Assembly (NCBI RefSeq): GCF_900111095.1
Contig: NZ_FOGB01000006.1
Coordinates: forward strand, 158,118-222,117
Direction: 5' to 3'
Source of the DNA: Amphritea atlantica
GTDB taxonomy: Bacteria > Pseudomonadota > Gammaproteobacteria > Pseudomonadales > Balneatricaceae
DNA length: 64,000 bases
In this document: piece by piece, positions 38,774 to 47,804 of the stretch
Layout of the letters: every line of letters begins with the position of its first letter
How positions within the stretch are numbered: position 1 is the first letter of the stretch
Notes under the pieces: model-generated
Told to the model about the DNA's origin: nothing
Database searches by the model: none
Seen by the model: only the letters and a program-made list of their open reading frames with translations
Translations under genes and position numbers: made by a program

Positions 38774-39952
38774 TTGCAACAGGTTGATGTGGTTATTATC
38801 GGGGCTGGTGCTTCCGGTCTGATGTGTGCTGCTACGGCAGGCTATCGGGGACGTTCGGTGCTGGTGCTTGAGCACACGGCTAAGATCGGCCGGAAGATTT
38901 TGATGTCGGGCGGTGGCCGCTGCAACTTCACTAATCTCCATAACTCACCCGCGAACTTTATTTCAGAAAATCCGCATTTTTGTAAATCGGCGTTGAGTCG
39001 CTACAGTGCGCAGGATTTTATCGATCTGGTTGATCGTCACGGGGTGGAGTATCACGAAAAAACGCTGGGGCAGTTGTTCTGTAACGAATCCAGTAAGGAG
39101 ATTCTTCAGGTTTTACTCACCGAGTGTGACTGGGCAGGGGTTGAGATCAGAACCGAAACCGAGGTACATAAGCTGAAACAGACCGAGTGCGGTTTTCAGC
39201 TGCAAACCACTGCTGGCAATATAGCGGCAAAATCGGTTGTGATTGCTACCGGTGGGTTGTCTATTCCAAACGGCGGAGCCACCAGTTTTGCCTACGACAT
39301 CGCCGAGCAGTTTTCGCTGGATCTGTTACCGCGTAGCGCTTCTCTGGTGCCTTTTACCCTGCAACCCAAAGATAAAGAGCAACTGAGCGAGCTGTCCGGT
39401 GTTTCACATCGGGTGCGGGCGAGTATCGGTAAAACCAGCTTTGTTGAGATGATGCTGTTTACTCACCGGGGGCTGAGTGGCCCTGCGGTGCTGCAGATAT
39501 CCAACTACTGGCAGCCGGGGATGGAAGTTGAGATCGACCTGTTTCCCGATTTTGATCTGTTAGCGTGGTTGAAAGAGCAGCGGGAACAACGCCCAAAAGC
39601 AGAACTGACCACCATCATGGCGCAGCAGATGAGTAAGCGGATGGCGCAAATACTCTGTGCCAAATTTGAACTCTCTGGCGTAATAGGAAACCTCTCCAAT
39701 AAGCAGCTTGAAGCGGCTGCTGCTGCATTCTGTTGCTGGAAAATTAAACCGTCCGGTACTGAAGGTTATCGTACAGCTGAAGTCACACTTGGCGGTATAA
39801 ATACTAATGAAATCAATCAGAAAACTATGGAAGCTAAATCTGTTTCTGGCCTGTATTTTATTGGCGAGTGCCTCGATGTAACCGGCCATCTGGGTGGCCA
39901 TAACTTCCAGTGGGCCTGGGCGTCCGGGGTGGCTGCGGGGCAGGCGGTTTAG
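38774..39952 (+). CDS. HI0933/BaiN-family flavoprotein oxidoreductase
   Basis: 392 residues, NAD(P)/FAD-dependent oxidoreductase of unknown substrate. FAD fold VVIIGAGASGLMCAATAG, the family hallmark GRKILMSGGGRCNFTNL, VIATGGLSIPNGGATSFAYDIA, FTHRGLSGPAVLQIS, the TLGGINTNEI segment and GLYFIGECLDVTGHLGGHNFQWAWASG. TTG 38774 is the apparent start; no ATG fits before the FAD loop. It is the last ordinary chromosomal gene before the accessory segment. Confidence 0.92.
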   Translation: MQQVDVVIIGAGASGLMCAATAGYRGRSVLVLEHTAKIGRKILMSGGGRCNFTNLHNSPANFISENPHFCKSALSRYSAQDFIDLVDRHGVEYHEKTLGQLFCNESSKEILQVLLTECDWAGVEIRTETEVHKLKQTECGFQLQTTAGNIAAKSVVIATGGLSIPNGGATSFAYDIAEQFSLDLLPRSASLVPFTLQPKDKEQLSELSGVSHRVRASIGKTSFVEMMLFTHRGLSGPAVLQISNYWQPGMEVEIDLFPDFDLLAWLKEQREQRPKAELTTIMAQQMSKRMAQILCAKFELSGVIGNLSNKQLEAAAAAFCCWKIKPSGTEGYRTAEVTLGGINTNEINQKTMEAKSVSGLYFIGECLDVTGHLGGHNFQWAWASGVAAGQAV

Positions 39953-39972
39953 TTGTGTCAGGGTATTTAAAT

Positions 39973-40043
39973 TTTAGACAAAGGTAATAAAATTTAGACA
40001 AACGGTAATGAAAAGCTAGACATATAGGAGATTGTCTAGCTTT
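39973..40043. repeat. Tandem TTTAGACAAA(C)GGTAAT repeats and 11-bp inverted repeat
   Basis: Two adjacent copies of TTTAGACAAA(C)GGTAAT(A/G)AAA at 39973-39992 and 39993-40013, then AAAGCTAGACA (40012-40022) facing TGTCTAGCTTT (40033-40043), a perfect 11-base inverted repeat. The TGTCTA ends and internal TAGACA repeats resemble a transposon terminus with repeated transposase sites, but no family was recognised and no transposase is adjacent. Confidence 0.6.
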
Positions 40044-40234
40044 GTGGAAATACTTTATTCCTGCTGGTCTGCCTTCATTCAAAGTCGATTTAAATTAGGC
40101 TTTCACGACATCTACCTTCAAAATCGCCGTCGGGGTAAAACAAAGTTTAGTTCAAAAGCTGTGTGTCGAGCCAAAGAGGTCATACAGTTGGGATCACAAA
40201 TGTTCCGATAACAACCAACCCGCGGAATAAGTCT
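40044..40234. other. Short intergenic stretch, weak 55-codon frame only
   Basis: Between the repeat cluster and the STAND gene stop. A GTG frame at 40044-40211 (55 codons, Arg/Lys-rich) is open but has no recognised family; AGGAG lies 13 bases before the GTG. It may be a gene fragment. Nothing else is seen. Confidence 0.25.
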
Positions 40235-43200
40235 TCAATTTTTGCATAAACCAGCGATAAATATTTTATCCGGTGCTTGTTGTCCAACAAGTGTCTTGGA
40301 TCTTGTTTTCTTTCGCTCTTTGAGCGCTGATACTCTTATTTCCCTAAAAATAGGAGCAAAATGTGACCATTTAGTATTTGATATTTGGGCGGCAGTAGTA
40401 CGTGCATCCATGCATGTTTTTAGTACCATTAAATAACACCAAAAATCTTCTGGTGATTCTGCGGAGCACATGTCGGTCATCCATTTCTTAGTCCACTGAT
40501 AGTTGTCATGAGCCTCTTTGGCGCATTTTGATGCTATTGCTGCAATTCCGTCACCATCCAGGTGGTGATTTATGGTGTCAAAAAATTGATCGGACTGCAT
40601 AGAAAAACCAGCGATTGATATTGCGTATGATTGATCAAGCGTTGAAGTACTATCCGATAGAGATTTTATGAAGGACTGAACGAAATCGGAAGCACCAAAT
40701 CGCTCTGCTGCTAATACCTCTCGGGCCAAGATTTCATCATTCCAAGACTTAAGAAGCCGTTGCTGCCAAAATTCATTTATTGTATTTGAAGACCAGCTTG
40801 ACCAGATAGCTTCATGTTCTAACGTCAGATCATCTCCCAGGTCATACTTGACCATTCCAGGTACTTCAGAAAACTTTCTAAAAAGAGCTACGGCTTTCTC
40901 AGGTAACTCTTTCGATATTAGGTTCGCGACCATGAGCGCGATATTTTTCAGCCAACCCAGTTGATTTTCTCTGGCCTGTTCTAAGGTATTGAGGACCTCA
41001 GACAAAAAGTTTTCGTCTGCTTTAATAAGTCTTCTTATATCATCAAGCGTTAGATATTCAACTAGAAGTTTAGCATCGGAGTCCTTCAAACTCTCAAAAA
41101 ATGCATCTGCAATCGAGTGTATTCGTTTCTGTTTCTCATCAAAATCTTCTTCAAATATTCTAAAGCTCTCTTTTAGCGTTTTCTGGCGTGGGAAACGGCC
41201 TTCGTCATGATCTGATTCATCGACGGAAAGTAAGGGGAAAGAATCACGCTTATCTGTCGATAGAGTAAGGTCAACAGTTGTAGGTACATGACTATTGATT
41301 GCCTCTATTGCGTCCTTAAAACGGTATAAAAAATATTTAGCCGATGGCTTGGTTATCACTTCGCCAACCAGCTCATCTGTTGTGTACAAGACTTCCAGGC
41401 TAATCCGTTTCAGTAACTCATCAATACCGACTTCGTGCCTTGCACAGGCTTGAGCCAGCAGGATAGAGCCATACCAACTCTCAAGAGTCCTCGTATCTGT
41501 GGTTTGACTGGACCAGTCACTCCCCAAAAGGGCATCTCTTACTGATTTAAGATCATTCTTAGCCGCTATATCAAAAGCGATGGTACGAAGTTCAGGATGC
41601 TCCGATTTACTGCATGTTAATATGAGCGATTCAAGCTCTGGTGTGATCGGAGTATCACCGTAACGTGTGGCGATCAATGAACCATAAATGGCATTTTTAT
41701 CATTAGACTCTAGTGCTGACTTCAGGCAATTTAGGACAGTATTAGTAGGTTGTGGCGCTAGGGCGTCCAGTGCTTTGAGTAGGACATTCGATCCAAATGC
41801 AGGGTTGATTAAACAGCTGAGTTGTTCTGACGCCGACATTTGGTAGGCGGAGTAGTAGAACAGAAACATCCTCATGGTTTCTTGTTCCTCTTCTTTGATC
41901 GTTCCCACCATATCGGTATCGCAGACCCTTTTAACTAGGATTTCTGCGATATTTCGGGTCATCAAAGGAATATATTCGGTACCATTAAATATGAGCTGAC
42001 GCAATGCTAACCCAGTTCTGGATAAAAGTCCTGAGATAAGATTCCTGGTTTCATCGACAGCTAATTCAGGTTCAAATCTACATACGAGCGGAAGAATCTC
42101 TTCAAGTGTGTAGTCTTCTCCAGTCATTCCCATCGCACTTAGGACATTCTCCTTATTAATTGAGGAAAATTGGTCTAATGCTTCTTCTATGTCGATGGGG
42201 CGTTGAACGCCAGGATCAGCCACGCTAATTTGACGCCATTCGTTAGGAGAAGATAGTTTCCAACGAACTCTCTCCTTGTTTAACTGAGCAGCGATCATTT
42301 TCGCTTCGGAGGAGGCAGGGCCATCGCCGGAAGCATAGAGCATACGCACGATAGTCCACTTACCAGCAAGGGAGGTATCGGGGGAACGTAGTGGTTCAAT
42401 AGCGCTCCGAAATGCGTCCTTACATCGCATTCGGTCTACCCTATTGAACGTTGTTAGCTGATCAAAGGCCCTTCGCGCATAACCCGTATCCTTATCGAGA
42501 TTGAAAGCAAGCCCCATTGCTATAAAACAGTCAGAAAACTCTGCAAGTGGGCGACCGGCAAGTAATTGAAGTGCCAAGTTGAACAGGGAATCTGTTTCCC
42601 CTGCTACCTCAGTCATATTGTCCAATAGCTGTCTTTCGAAAGAAGATAATGACGATAATGTGCCTTCTATTTCTTTCTGTCGTCTCTGTAAGTTTTCCCG
42701 ATAAGTGTCCTCATCATGTTTCGCGTAGCGGTTCGTCTGTTCTATCGGATCTTTGTTATAACGATGTAGCCAGTTGCGAATTGCAGTTTTAGCTACAAGC
42801 CATCCGTTCTCTGTTGCAGCGATCTCGAACGCAGCATGGGTGAACCAGTCTTGGTTAATACGGTGTGCTCTACCAAGCGCAAACAATTCCAATGCATTGA
42901 ACAGTTCTGTAGGTTGGATTTTTACTATCTCGACGAACTCCTCAAAACGTTGATCGTCAACATTCTGAAGGCTGGAGAACGCATCAAGGAGGGCAGCAAA
43001 TATGGCTTGATCGAAACGGCTAGTATCTAATGTACAGACCATTAACGCTGCGAACATAACATCGACGGTTCGATCCATAGCTTGGATAGGATCGATTAGC
43101 TGGGCTATATGCTCACTAAGATTAGTCCCTGTCTGCTGTGCCCGAAACAGTTGGTCGATAAAGGTATAAGAGAGGGCTAGAGTGAGCCCTTCATCTAGTA

Positions 43201-44770
43201 ATTCATAAATATCTCCCGCCCCAGGGAGACTTCGAAAGAAGCGTGTCTCAATAACGTGATTAGAGTCATCTTCAAAGCTGCATGGTGGATGCTTCTCTGG
43301 CGAATTCCTTACTCGCTCTAGTACTTCTTTTGCACAATTACTGAGACGTTTGGTTAGATCGTTCATCCTCTCGTCTTCAAAATTTTCGCGCTGTAAAGCT
43401 CGAAGATGCTCCATGAGAATCCGGTCAGTCGTCAGCCCTTTCCAGGCCTCAGATTTCTTGTGGGGGATCGTAGAAACCGCCACTTTGAGAAGTCGTGGAT
43501 TGCGGAGAGTCCTGAGAGTGGCGTCATCGAGCCAATCGAGTTCAATACCATAATGTTCTAATAGTTGATCGCGTTCACCCGGTGACCATTCGGGCACTTC
43601 AATAGTCTTCGGCGTAAAGGCTAAGCCTGGCTCAACGAGCTTGCGCCAGAACTGAGGGCGCACTGTAACAAGTAGTCTCCCACCAATAGCCCGCAAGCGT
43701 TCCTGTAAGCCATTCAGAAGGCGGTCCCATCGAATGTTCTGCCTCTGATTAATACCATCGACAATCACCAGTAACGGGGCCTTCGGTGGCTGGCTCTGCC
43801 AAGCAGAAACTCGATGTCGCCATCTAAGTTTTATCGTTTCATCTGCTATTTCGTTGGTTTGTGCGATCAGAAGATCGATAAGAAACGCGTCTAGATCTTT
43901 GTTAGAAACGTTATCGAACTGTTCAGCGCTGGAGAACAGCGTAAGCCCTTTATGGTCAACGCAGATCTGCGCAGCGAGCCATGACTTACCTTGCCCCTCT
44001 CCGCCAAAGAGAACAACGCTTTGGTCGCGTTGTAAGATTTCAGAAACCTTCTTTCGCAGTTCAATACGTAAAGGAGGAGAGTCAGGGTATGCGCTAACTG
44101 CAAGCGCCTGATTAAACCTATCCCTAGCGGCGCTTTCGGACCCAAAGGAGGCTGATTTCCACGCTTCATTCAATTCTATTGAACGTGCTAGAGCCAAGCT
44201 GGAAATTTTTAGGTTCAGTTTTAACTTGTGCAATAAGCTATGAAACTCGGGATGTTCAGTGATTTCCGTGAAGGCTTTAATCAGGTTTTCTTTGCAAGGT
44301 GCAGGAGAAGCATGGGCCTTAAGGAATTCTAGTGCTGGCTTTCCGGAGGCCGCAGCTGCTACTGCTAAAAGAGGTAACGGAGCAGATGTCCAATCAAGAA
44401 TTAGTGTGGAAATTGCGTGTTGGTCTCCAGCTTCTCGTACTGCGGATGCCAATTGAGTGGAGATCTCTTTTGTGGCTCCAAGTACCCAGAGTCGATCGGG
44501 AGCATCTTTGTTGCAAGCTAGGTCGACGATTTTTGTTAAGACTTCATTTCTATGGATCTCGCCGGAGTATCGTTTTGCTTCAAAACATACTGTGTCACTT
44601 TCCAACGCGGAATCACCATCGATTCCCCCCTGAAAACCACTTGCGGCTAGGCGAAATGGAATACCTGTTAATTCAGTAAGAACGATCCGAACAAACCCTT
44701 CAAAGCCGGTAGCACCGGCAGGCTTGAGTGCTAAAAGAACGCCCTTAATCTCTGCTAGCGGTTCAGCCAT
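40235..44770 (-). CDS. STAND-type NTPase with N-terminal PD-(D/E)XK-like nuclease; candidate antiviral (Avs-like) protein
   Basis: 1511 residues. Residues 1-140 look like a Mrr/Cap4-type nuclease: GFEGF (E24), GGIDGD (D51) and CFEAKRY (E64-x-K66) give the E...D...ExK catalytic pattern. Residues 230-480 form a P-loop NTPase: Walker A GGEGQGKS (256-263), Walker B APLLVIVDGIN (D338) and a sensor-like LLVTVRPQFW. The remaining about 1000 residues are helical and repeat-like, without membrane segments. Effector, STAND core and long sensor is the layout of antiviral Avs proteins, which fire on recognising a phage protein. No partner gene is present. GAGG lies before the ATG. Antiviral function is inference. 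Confidence 0.85.
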   Translation of the reverse strand: MAEPLAEIKGVLLALKPAGATGFEGFVRIVLTELTGIPFRLAASGFQGGIDGDSALESDTVCFEAKRYSGEIHRNEVLTKIVDLACNKDAPDRLWVLGATKEISTQLASAVREAGDQHAISTLILDWTSAPLPLLAVAAAASGKPALEFLKAHASPAPCKENLIKAFTEITEHPEFHSLLHKLKLNLKISSLALARSIELNEAWKSASFGSESAARDRFNQALAVSAYPDSPPLRIELRKKVSEILQRDQSVVLFGGEGQGKSWLAAQICVDHKGLTLFSSAEQFDNVSNKDLDAFLIDLLIAQTNEIADETIKLRWRHRVSAWQSQPPKAPLLVIVDGINQRQNIRWDRLLNGLQERLRAIGGRLLVTVRPQFWRKLVEPGLAFTPKTIEVPEWSPGERDQLLEHYGIELDWLDDATLRTLRNPRLLKVAVSTIPHKKSEAWKGLTTDRILMEHLRALQRENFEDERMNDLTKRLSNCAKEVLERVRNSPEKHPPCSFEDDSNHVIETRFFRSLPGAGDIYELLDEGLTLALSYTFIDQLFRAQQTGTNLSEHIAQLIDPIQAMDRTVDVMFAALMVCTLDTSRFDQAIFAALLDAFSSLQNVDDQRFEEFVEIVKIQPTELFNALELFALGRAHRINQDWFTHAAFEIAATENGWLVAKTAIRNWLHRYNKDPIEQTNRYAKHDEDTYRENLQRRQKEIEGTLSSLSSFERQLLDNMTEVAGETDSLFNLALQLLAGRPLAEFSDCFIAMGLAFNLDKDTGYARRAFDQLTTFNRVDRMRCKDAFRSAIEPLRSPDTSLAGKWTIVRMLYASGDGPASSEAKMIAAQLNKERVRWKLSSPNEWRQISVADPGVQRPIDIEEALDQFSSINKENVLSAMGMTGEDYTLEEILPLVCRFEPELAVDETRNLISGLLSRTGLALRQLIFNGTEYIPLMTRNIAEILVKRVCDTDMVGTIKEEEQETMRMFLFYYSAYQMSASEQLSCLINPAFGSNVLLKALDALAPQPTNTVLNCLKSALESNDKNAIYGSLIATRYGDTPITPELESLILTCSKSEHPELRTIAFDIAAKNDLKSVRDALLGSDWSSQTTDTRTLESWYGSILLAQACARHEVGIDELLKRISLEVLYTTDELVGEVITKPSAKYFLYRFKDAIEAINSHVPTTVDLTLSTDKRDSFPLLSVDESDHDEGRFPRQKTLKESFRIFEEDFDEKQKRIHSIADAFFESLKDSDAKLLVEYLTLDDIRRLIKADENFLSEVLNTLEQARENQLGWLKNIALMVANLISKELPEKAVALFRKFSEVPGMVKYDLGDDLTLEHEAIWSSWSSNTINEFWQQRLLKSWNDEILAREVLAAERFGASDFVQSFIKSLSDSTSTLDQSYAISIAGFSMQSDQFFDTINHHLDGDGIAAIASKCAKEAHDNYQWTKKWMTDMCSAESPEDFWCYLMVLKTCMDARTTAAQISNTKWSHFAPIFREIRVSALKERKKTRSKTLVGQQAPDKIFIAGLCKN

Positions 44771-45044
44771 ACTGTCCTCTACGTACTATCGATTTCTAAT
44801 TATTCGTTCGCTAACTAGTCTCTTGTCAGCCGACTGGTTTGTCTAGACGTAGATGATAGAAACAAGCGAAAAACTTCGCACAACATAGGTCGCTATCAGC
44901 CAACAATGTCTTCTGCTTTGTGCTGTGGGTGGTTTTACCCCGATTGGTATAAAGTGGATTAGTTTAGATCAAATCTGAGATCTCTTCTTGAAAAAGAGAG
45001 TTACTTCTTGTTGAATCAGACACCTCGCAAACGTGAAGTTTCGC

Positions 45045-45848
45045 TTAGTCAAACATAGCCGCCACGATGGCTTCTGGTGCGTCTTCTTGCATCAGGTGGC
45101 CAGATTCTGGAACCGGTGTTAACACTCCAGTGGTAAGCAGATTTGCAAGTTTCCTGCCCTGTGAAATAGGTATCCATTCATCGTTCTCACCCCACAAAAT
45201 CTGTACCGGGTCTTCCATGGGGGCGTAAAGCTTCTCTATTTCATCGGTGTAGCGCTGATCCATCTGTGCTATTTGGCGATAGAATGCGGCTTGCCCAATG
45301 CTGCCTTGCCAGGGGGCCATATAGATTGCAAGCGTCTCTTCACTAAGCTCAGAATATGCAGAACTCTGGAGGTATGCACGGAGAAGAGCATCATGAGCAT
45401 ATGCGGGTAGTCCCGCAAAGGCGTCTTCGTATTCACGGACATGGCTGACAAACGGCGATCCCCAGGGAGCGACTGCTACCGGATCAATTATAGTAAGCCG
45501 GGCATAACGGACGCCGTTCAGGTAGTACGCCCGCAACGCGGTTGCGCCACCAAAATCATGACAGAGCACTTCAGGCTTCTCGATTCCCCATTCATGAAGC
45601 AGAGCAGTAAACAGAGTATTTTGAACCGCCAGCGATACATCCTGGCCTTCCCGCTTTTCTGATAGTCCATACCCCAGCAGATCGAAAAAGTAGACTTTCT
45701 TTCGCCTTGCCATCAGCGGTGCGATCTTCCTCCAGACCTGTGAGGAAAAGGGCGTTCCGTGAATAAGCACGAGTGGTTCCCCCTCACCCATACATCCCCA
45801 CGCAATATCCTGTCCTTCAAATATGAAACGATGTGACAAATTAAGCAT
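45045..45848 (-). CDS. Alpha/beta hydrolase with Asp nucleophile (haloalkane dehalogenase/epoxide hydrolase-like)
   Basis: 267 residues from ATG 45848, which has GGGTG upstream; GTG 45857 is an alternative. Oxyanion motif LIHGTPFSS (residues 29-36), nucleophile elbow LCHDFGGATAL with D98 where serine hydrolases have Ser, cap domain about 130-205, acid region LWGENDEWIP and catalytic ESGHLMQED. Asp nucleophiles occur in dehalogenases and epoxide hydrolases; the halide-binding Trp of HDWGG is Phe here, so dehalogenation is uncertain. Divergent from a CGNR regulator across a duplicated operator-like repeat. Confidence 0.88.
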   Translation of the reverse strand: MLNLSHRFIFEGQDIAWGCMGEGEPLVLIHGTPFSSQVWRKIAPLMARRKKVYFFDLLGYGLSEKREGQDVSLAVQNTLFTALLHEWGIEKPEVLCHDFGGATALRAYYLNGVRYARLTIIDPVAVAPWGSPFVSHVREYEDAFAGLPAYAHDALLRAYLQSSAYSELSEETLAIYMAPWQGSIGQAAFYRQIAQMDQRYTDEIEKLYAPMEDPVQILWGENDEWIPISQGRKLANLLTTGVLTPVPESGHLMQEDAPEAIVAAMFD

Positions 45849-45863
45849 AAAACGCACCCGTAT

Positions 45864-45936
45864 AACCGTTAATAAGATATAATAGGTTAGTTAATCGGGT
45901 AGAATTAAACAACCGTTAAATTGAAGTAATAGGTTA
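45864..45936. promoter_or_regulatory. Duplicated 26-bp operator-like element between hydrolase and CGNR gene
   Basis: Two copies of AACCGTTAA-N8-AATAGGTTA, at 45864-45889 and 45911-45936, exactly 47 bases apart. Each copy has AACC and GGTT arms. The second copy ends 4 bases before the CGNR start codon, so binding there should repress that gene; the first covers the hydrolase promoter. Confidence 0.7.
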
Positions 45937-45940
45937 TGGT

Positions 45941-46528
45941 ATGGCGCTATGGAACGAAGATGCTTTCATTGGAGGGCATCCTGCACTTGATTTCGTGAAC
46001 ACCGTCGAGGATCAGGATAAGCGCAGAGACAGTAGTCGTATATCTGAATGGGCAAGCTTTCTGGGATGGGCGCAGGTTTCATATGTCTTCAGCGAAGAGC
46101 AGATGAATGTGCTGGAAAATGAGATACAACAAACCGACATTTCCACTTTGCTGAGGAATATTCACGATCTCAGGGAGACTGCATATGCGGCGCTTAGCGG
46201 CATCGCATCGGGAGAAAAGCAAACGGATGACGCACTGCAAAAGCTGGAAGAGGGTATAAGAACTGCGCTAAGGAACTCGTCTTTGAAACTGAAAGAAAAC
46301 AGCTACATATGGGTGCCCGATATGGTTAATCCGAACTGGGTCATTGACGTTCTGACGTTATCCATTGAGAGTCTGCTACGTTTTCACGACATTTCTAAAC
46401 TCAAAGAGTGTGGGCGTTGCTCATGGATGTTCCTGAATCAAGGTCGGGGCAGGGGACGGCGGTGGTGCAATATGAAAACATGTGGAAACCGGGCAAAGTC
46501 TGTATCTTTCAGAAAGCGAAAACAATAG
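45941..46528 (+). CDS. CGNR zinc-finger / ABATE-domain regulator
   Basis: 195 residues. N-terminal ABATE domain begins FIGGHPALDFVNTVEDQDKRRD; the C-terminal CGNR zinc finger is LKECGRCSWMFLNQGRGRGRRWCNMKTCGNRAK with C-x2-C and C-x4-C ligands and the CGNR signature. These proteins are presumed stress-responsive DNA-binding regulators. Divergent arrangement and the duplicated repeat suggest it controls the hydrolase and itself. The ribosome site is weak (TAGG inside the repeat). Confidence 0.9.
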   Translation: MALWNEDAFIGGHPALDFVNTVEDQDKRRDSSRISEWASFLGWAQVSYVFSEEQMNVLENEIQQTDISTLLRNIHDLRETAYAALSGIASGEKQTDDALQKLEEGIRTALRNSSLKLKENSYIWVPDMVNPNWVIDVLTLSIESLLRFHDISKLKECGRCSWMFLNQGRGRGRRWCNMKTCGNRAKSVSFRKRKQ

Positions 46529-46612
46529 TTTTACAGCAAGAATGGTTTTATAGTGTTTTACATATAGCCTATGGTAATTAATTTTAAGGGTTCAGGCTGA
46601 GAAGGATATTTA

Positions 46613-47113
46613 ATGATAATTTATCAATGGAATACTGAGCCATCAGTTATGATCGCCTTGATTGAGTTTATTTTATCAGTTTTGGCCTTTATGTTTGTCT
46701 TGTTTATATATGTGCGGTTTTTATGGTCATGGAAATCAAAAAATATAGTAGCTAGTAGGGCTGCTTCTTTTATATTGGTTATTAATGCTTTTGGTTTTTT
46801 TCCAGTGAATTTTTATTATCAGATTAAAGCGGAATTCTTTGCTTGGGAGGAATATCAAAGAGAAAATTATCATGAGTTAATTGGAAAATTGTCTGGGTTG
46901 AAGGATGACAGTACTGGTTTGTGGGTGTTTTATAATTCAGACAAGAAAATGTTTTTTACCAGATATTATGATTTTTGCTTTGATTTTAGTTCGAGCGACG
47001 TTGGTGGATCGATCGATGAAGAGTCTGAATATTATATACGTTACGTATCTTTTAGTAATGCTGGCGAGGAAGGTAAAAAGTGTGCGGTTTATGCTGAGAA
47101 AACTATTGAGTAA
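46613..47113 (+). CDS. Two-helix membrane protein, paralogue A
   Basis: 166 residues, no recognised family. Two membrane helices (about 12-34 and 49-70) are followed by a soluble domain with FAWEEYQ, STGLWVFYNSDKKMFF and a C-terminal YIRYVSFSNAGEEGKKCAVYAE. The same pattern recurs in the protein at 47805-48314. Coding sequence is visibly AT-rich compared with neighbours, a sign of acquisition. Possibly an immunity-type or other accessory protein; function unknown. Confidence 0.7.
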   Translation: MIIYQWNTEPSVMIALIEFILSVLAFMFVLFIYVRFLWSWKSKNIVASRAASFILVINAFGFFPVNFYYQIKAEFFAWEEYQRENYHELIGKLSGLKDDSTGLWVFYNSDKKMFFTRYYDFCFDFSSSDVGGSIDEESEYYIRYVSFSNAGEEGKKCAVYAEKTIE

Positions 47114-47188
47114 GCTTTTTAAAAGCAATAAAGTTATTCAAATTATGAGGCGAACATGAGTTTTTAACTTTATCTGTTAATTCGGTAG

Positions 47189-47752
47189 AGAATCTTGTTT
47201 ATATCACGTGGTAAGAGATACTGTCAGGAACTAAGTGCAAAAAGAAAGCTGAGTGTTATTTCAGAAAGTTTTACCGAACAGGTAAAGATGATAGCTGATG
47301 ATGTGTGGTCAAAGATACCTAGTTTAGGTGTTGATAATCAAGGATAGTTCGATATCGCTATGTGCGGGGGCTACCAACCAAATACAGTATATTAAATGCA
47401 GAATTATCAGCGGGTGTCTTTAGCTAAAGTATGAGGCGTAGGTTCAGTTATAACTCTTGTTTTCGGATATAGTGAAGCGTTTAGTTGGGTTGTTGGATTA
47501 GACACTCTAATTGGAGGGGAGTTTAGTTATGGTGAAGGAACTCTATATAACGACTATAGTAGAAAATCTGCTCCAGTGGACGATTTTTCTTAAGTAGGAA
47601 TTACTATAGATCTAAACACTTCAAAAATAACTGTAACTGCTGGGGTTTCGGGTGATGTAGAGTGATCTTGTTTATTATCAATATATCTAGATGGAGATGA
47701 TACTACTGGTTTTTATGGAGGTAAATTTGGAAAGTGGATTATGGTGGGTTGA
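47189..47752 (+). pseudogene. Decayed reading frame with six in-frame stops
   Basis: One reading frame keeps protein-like composition over about 190 codons but is broken by stops at 47345, 47393, 47432, 47591, 47663 and 47750 (TAG, TAA, TGA all used, so not recoding). Segments read LFISRGKRYCQELSAKRK, SVITLVFGYSEAFSWVVG, GGEFSYGEGTLYNDYS and VGITIDLNTSKITVTAG, the latter part beta-rich. Family not recognised; lying between two paralogous membrane proteins it might be a dead toxin/effector tail (inference). Confidence 0.5.
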
Positions 47753-47804
47753 ACCTTTTGTTTGGTAACTCAATGGATGAAATTGTAACTAAAAAGGGTA
47801 TAGA

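Noticed and set aside
40044-40211. 55-codon GTG-started frame beside the repeat cluster
   Set aside because: Weak ribosome spacing and no recognisable family; kept only as a note in the intergenic entry.
44838-44845. TTTGTCTA upstream of the STAND gene as the second end of a transposon
   Set aside because: Eight bases only, and TAGACAAA also occurs at 52442-52449; not enough to define an element.
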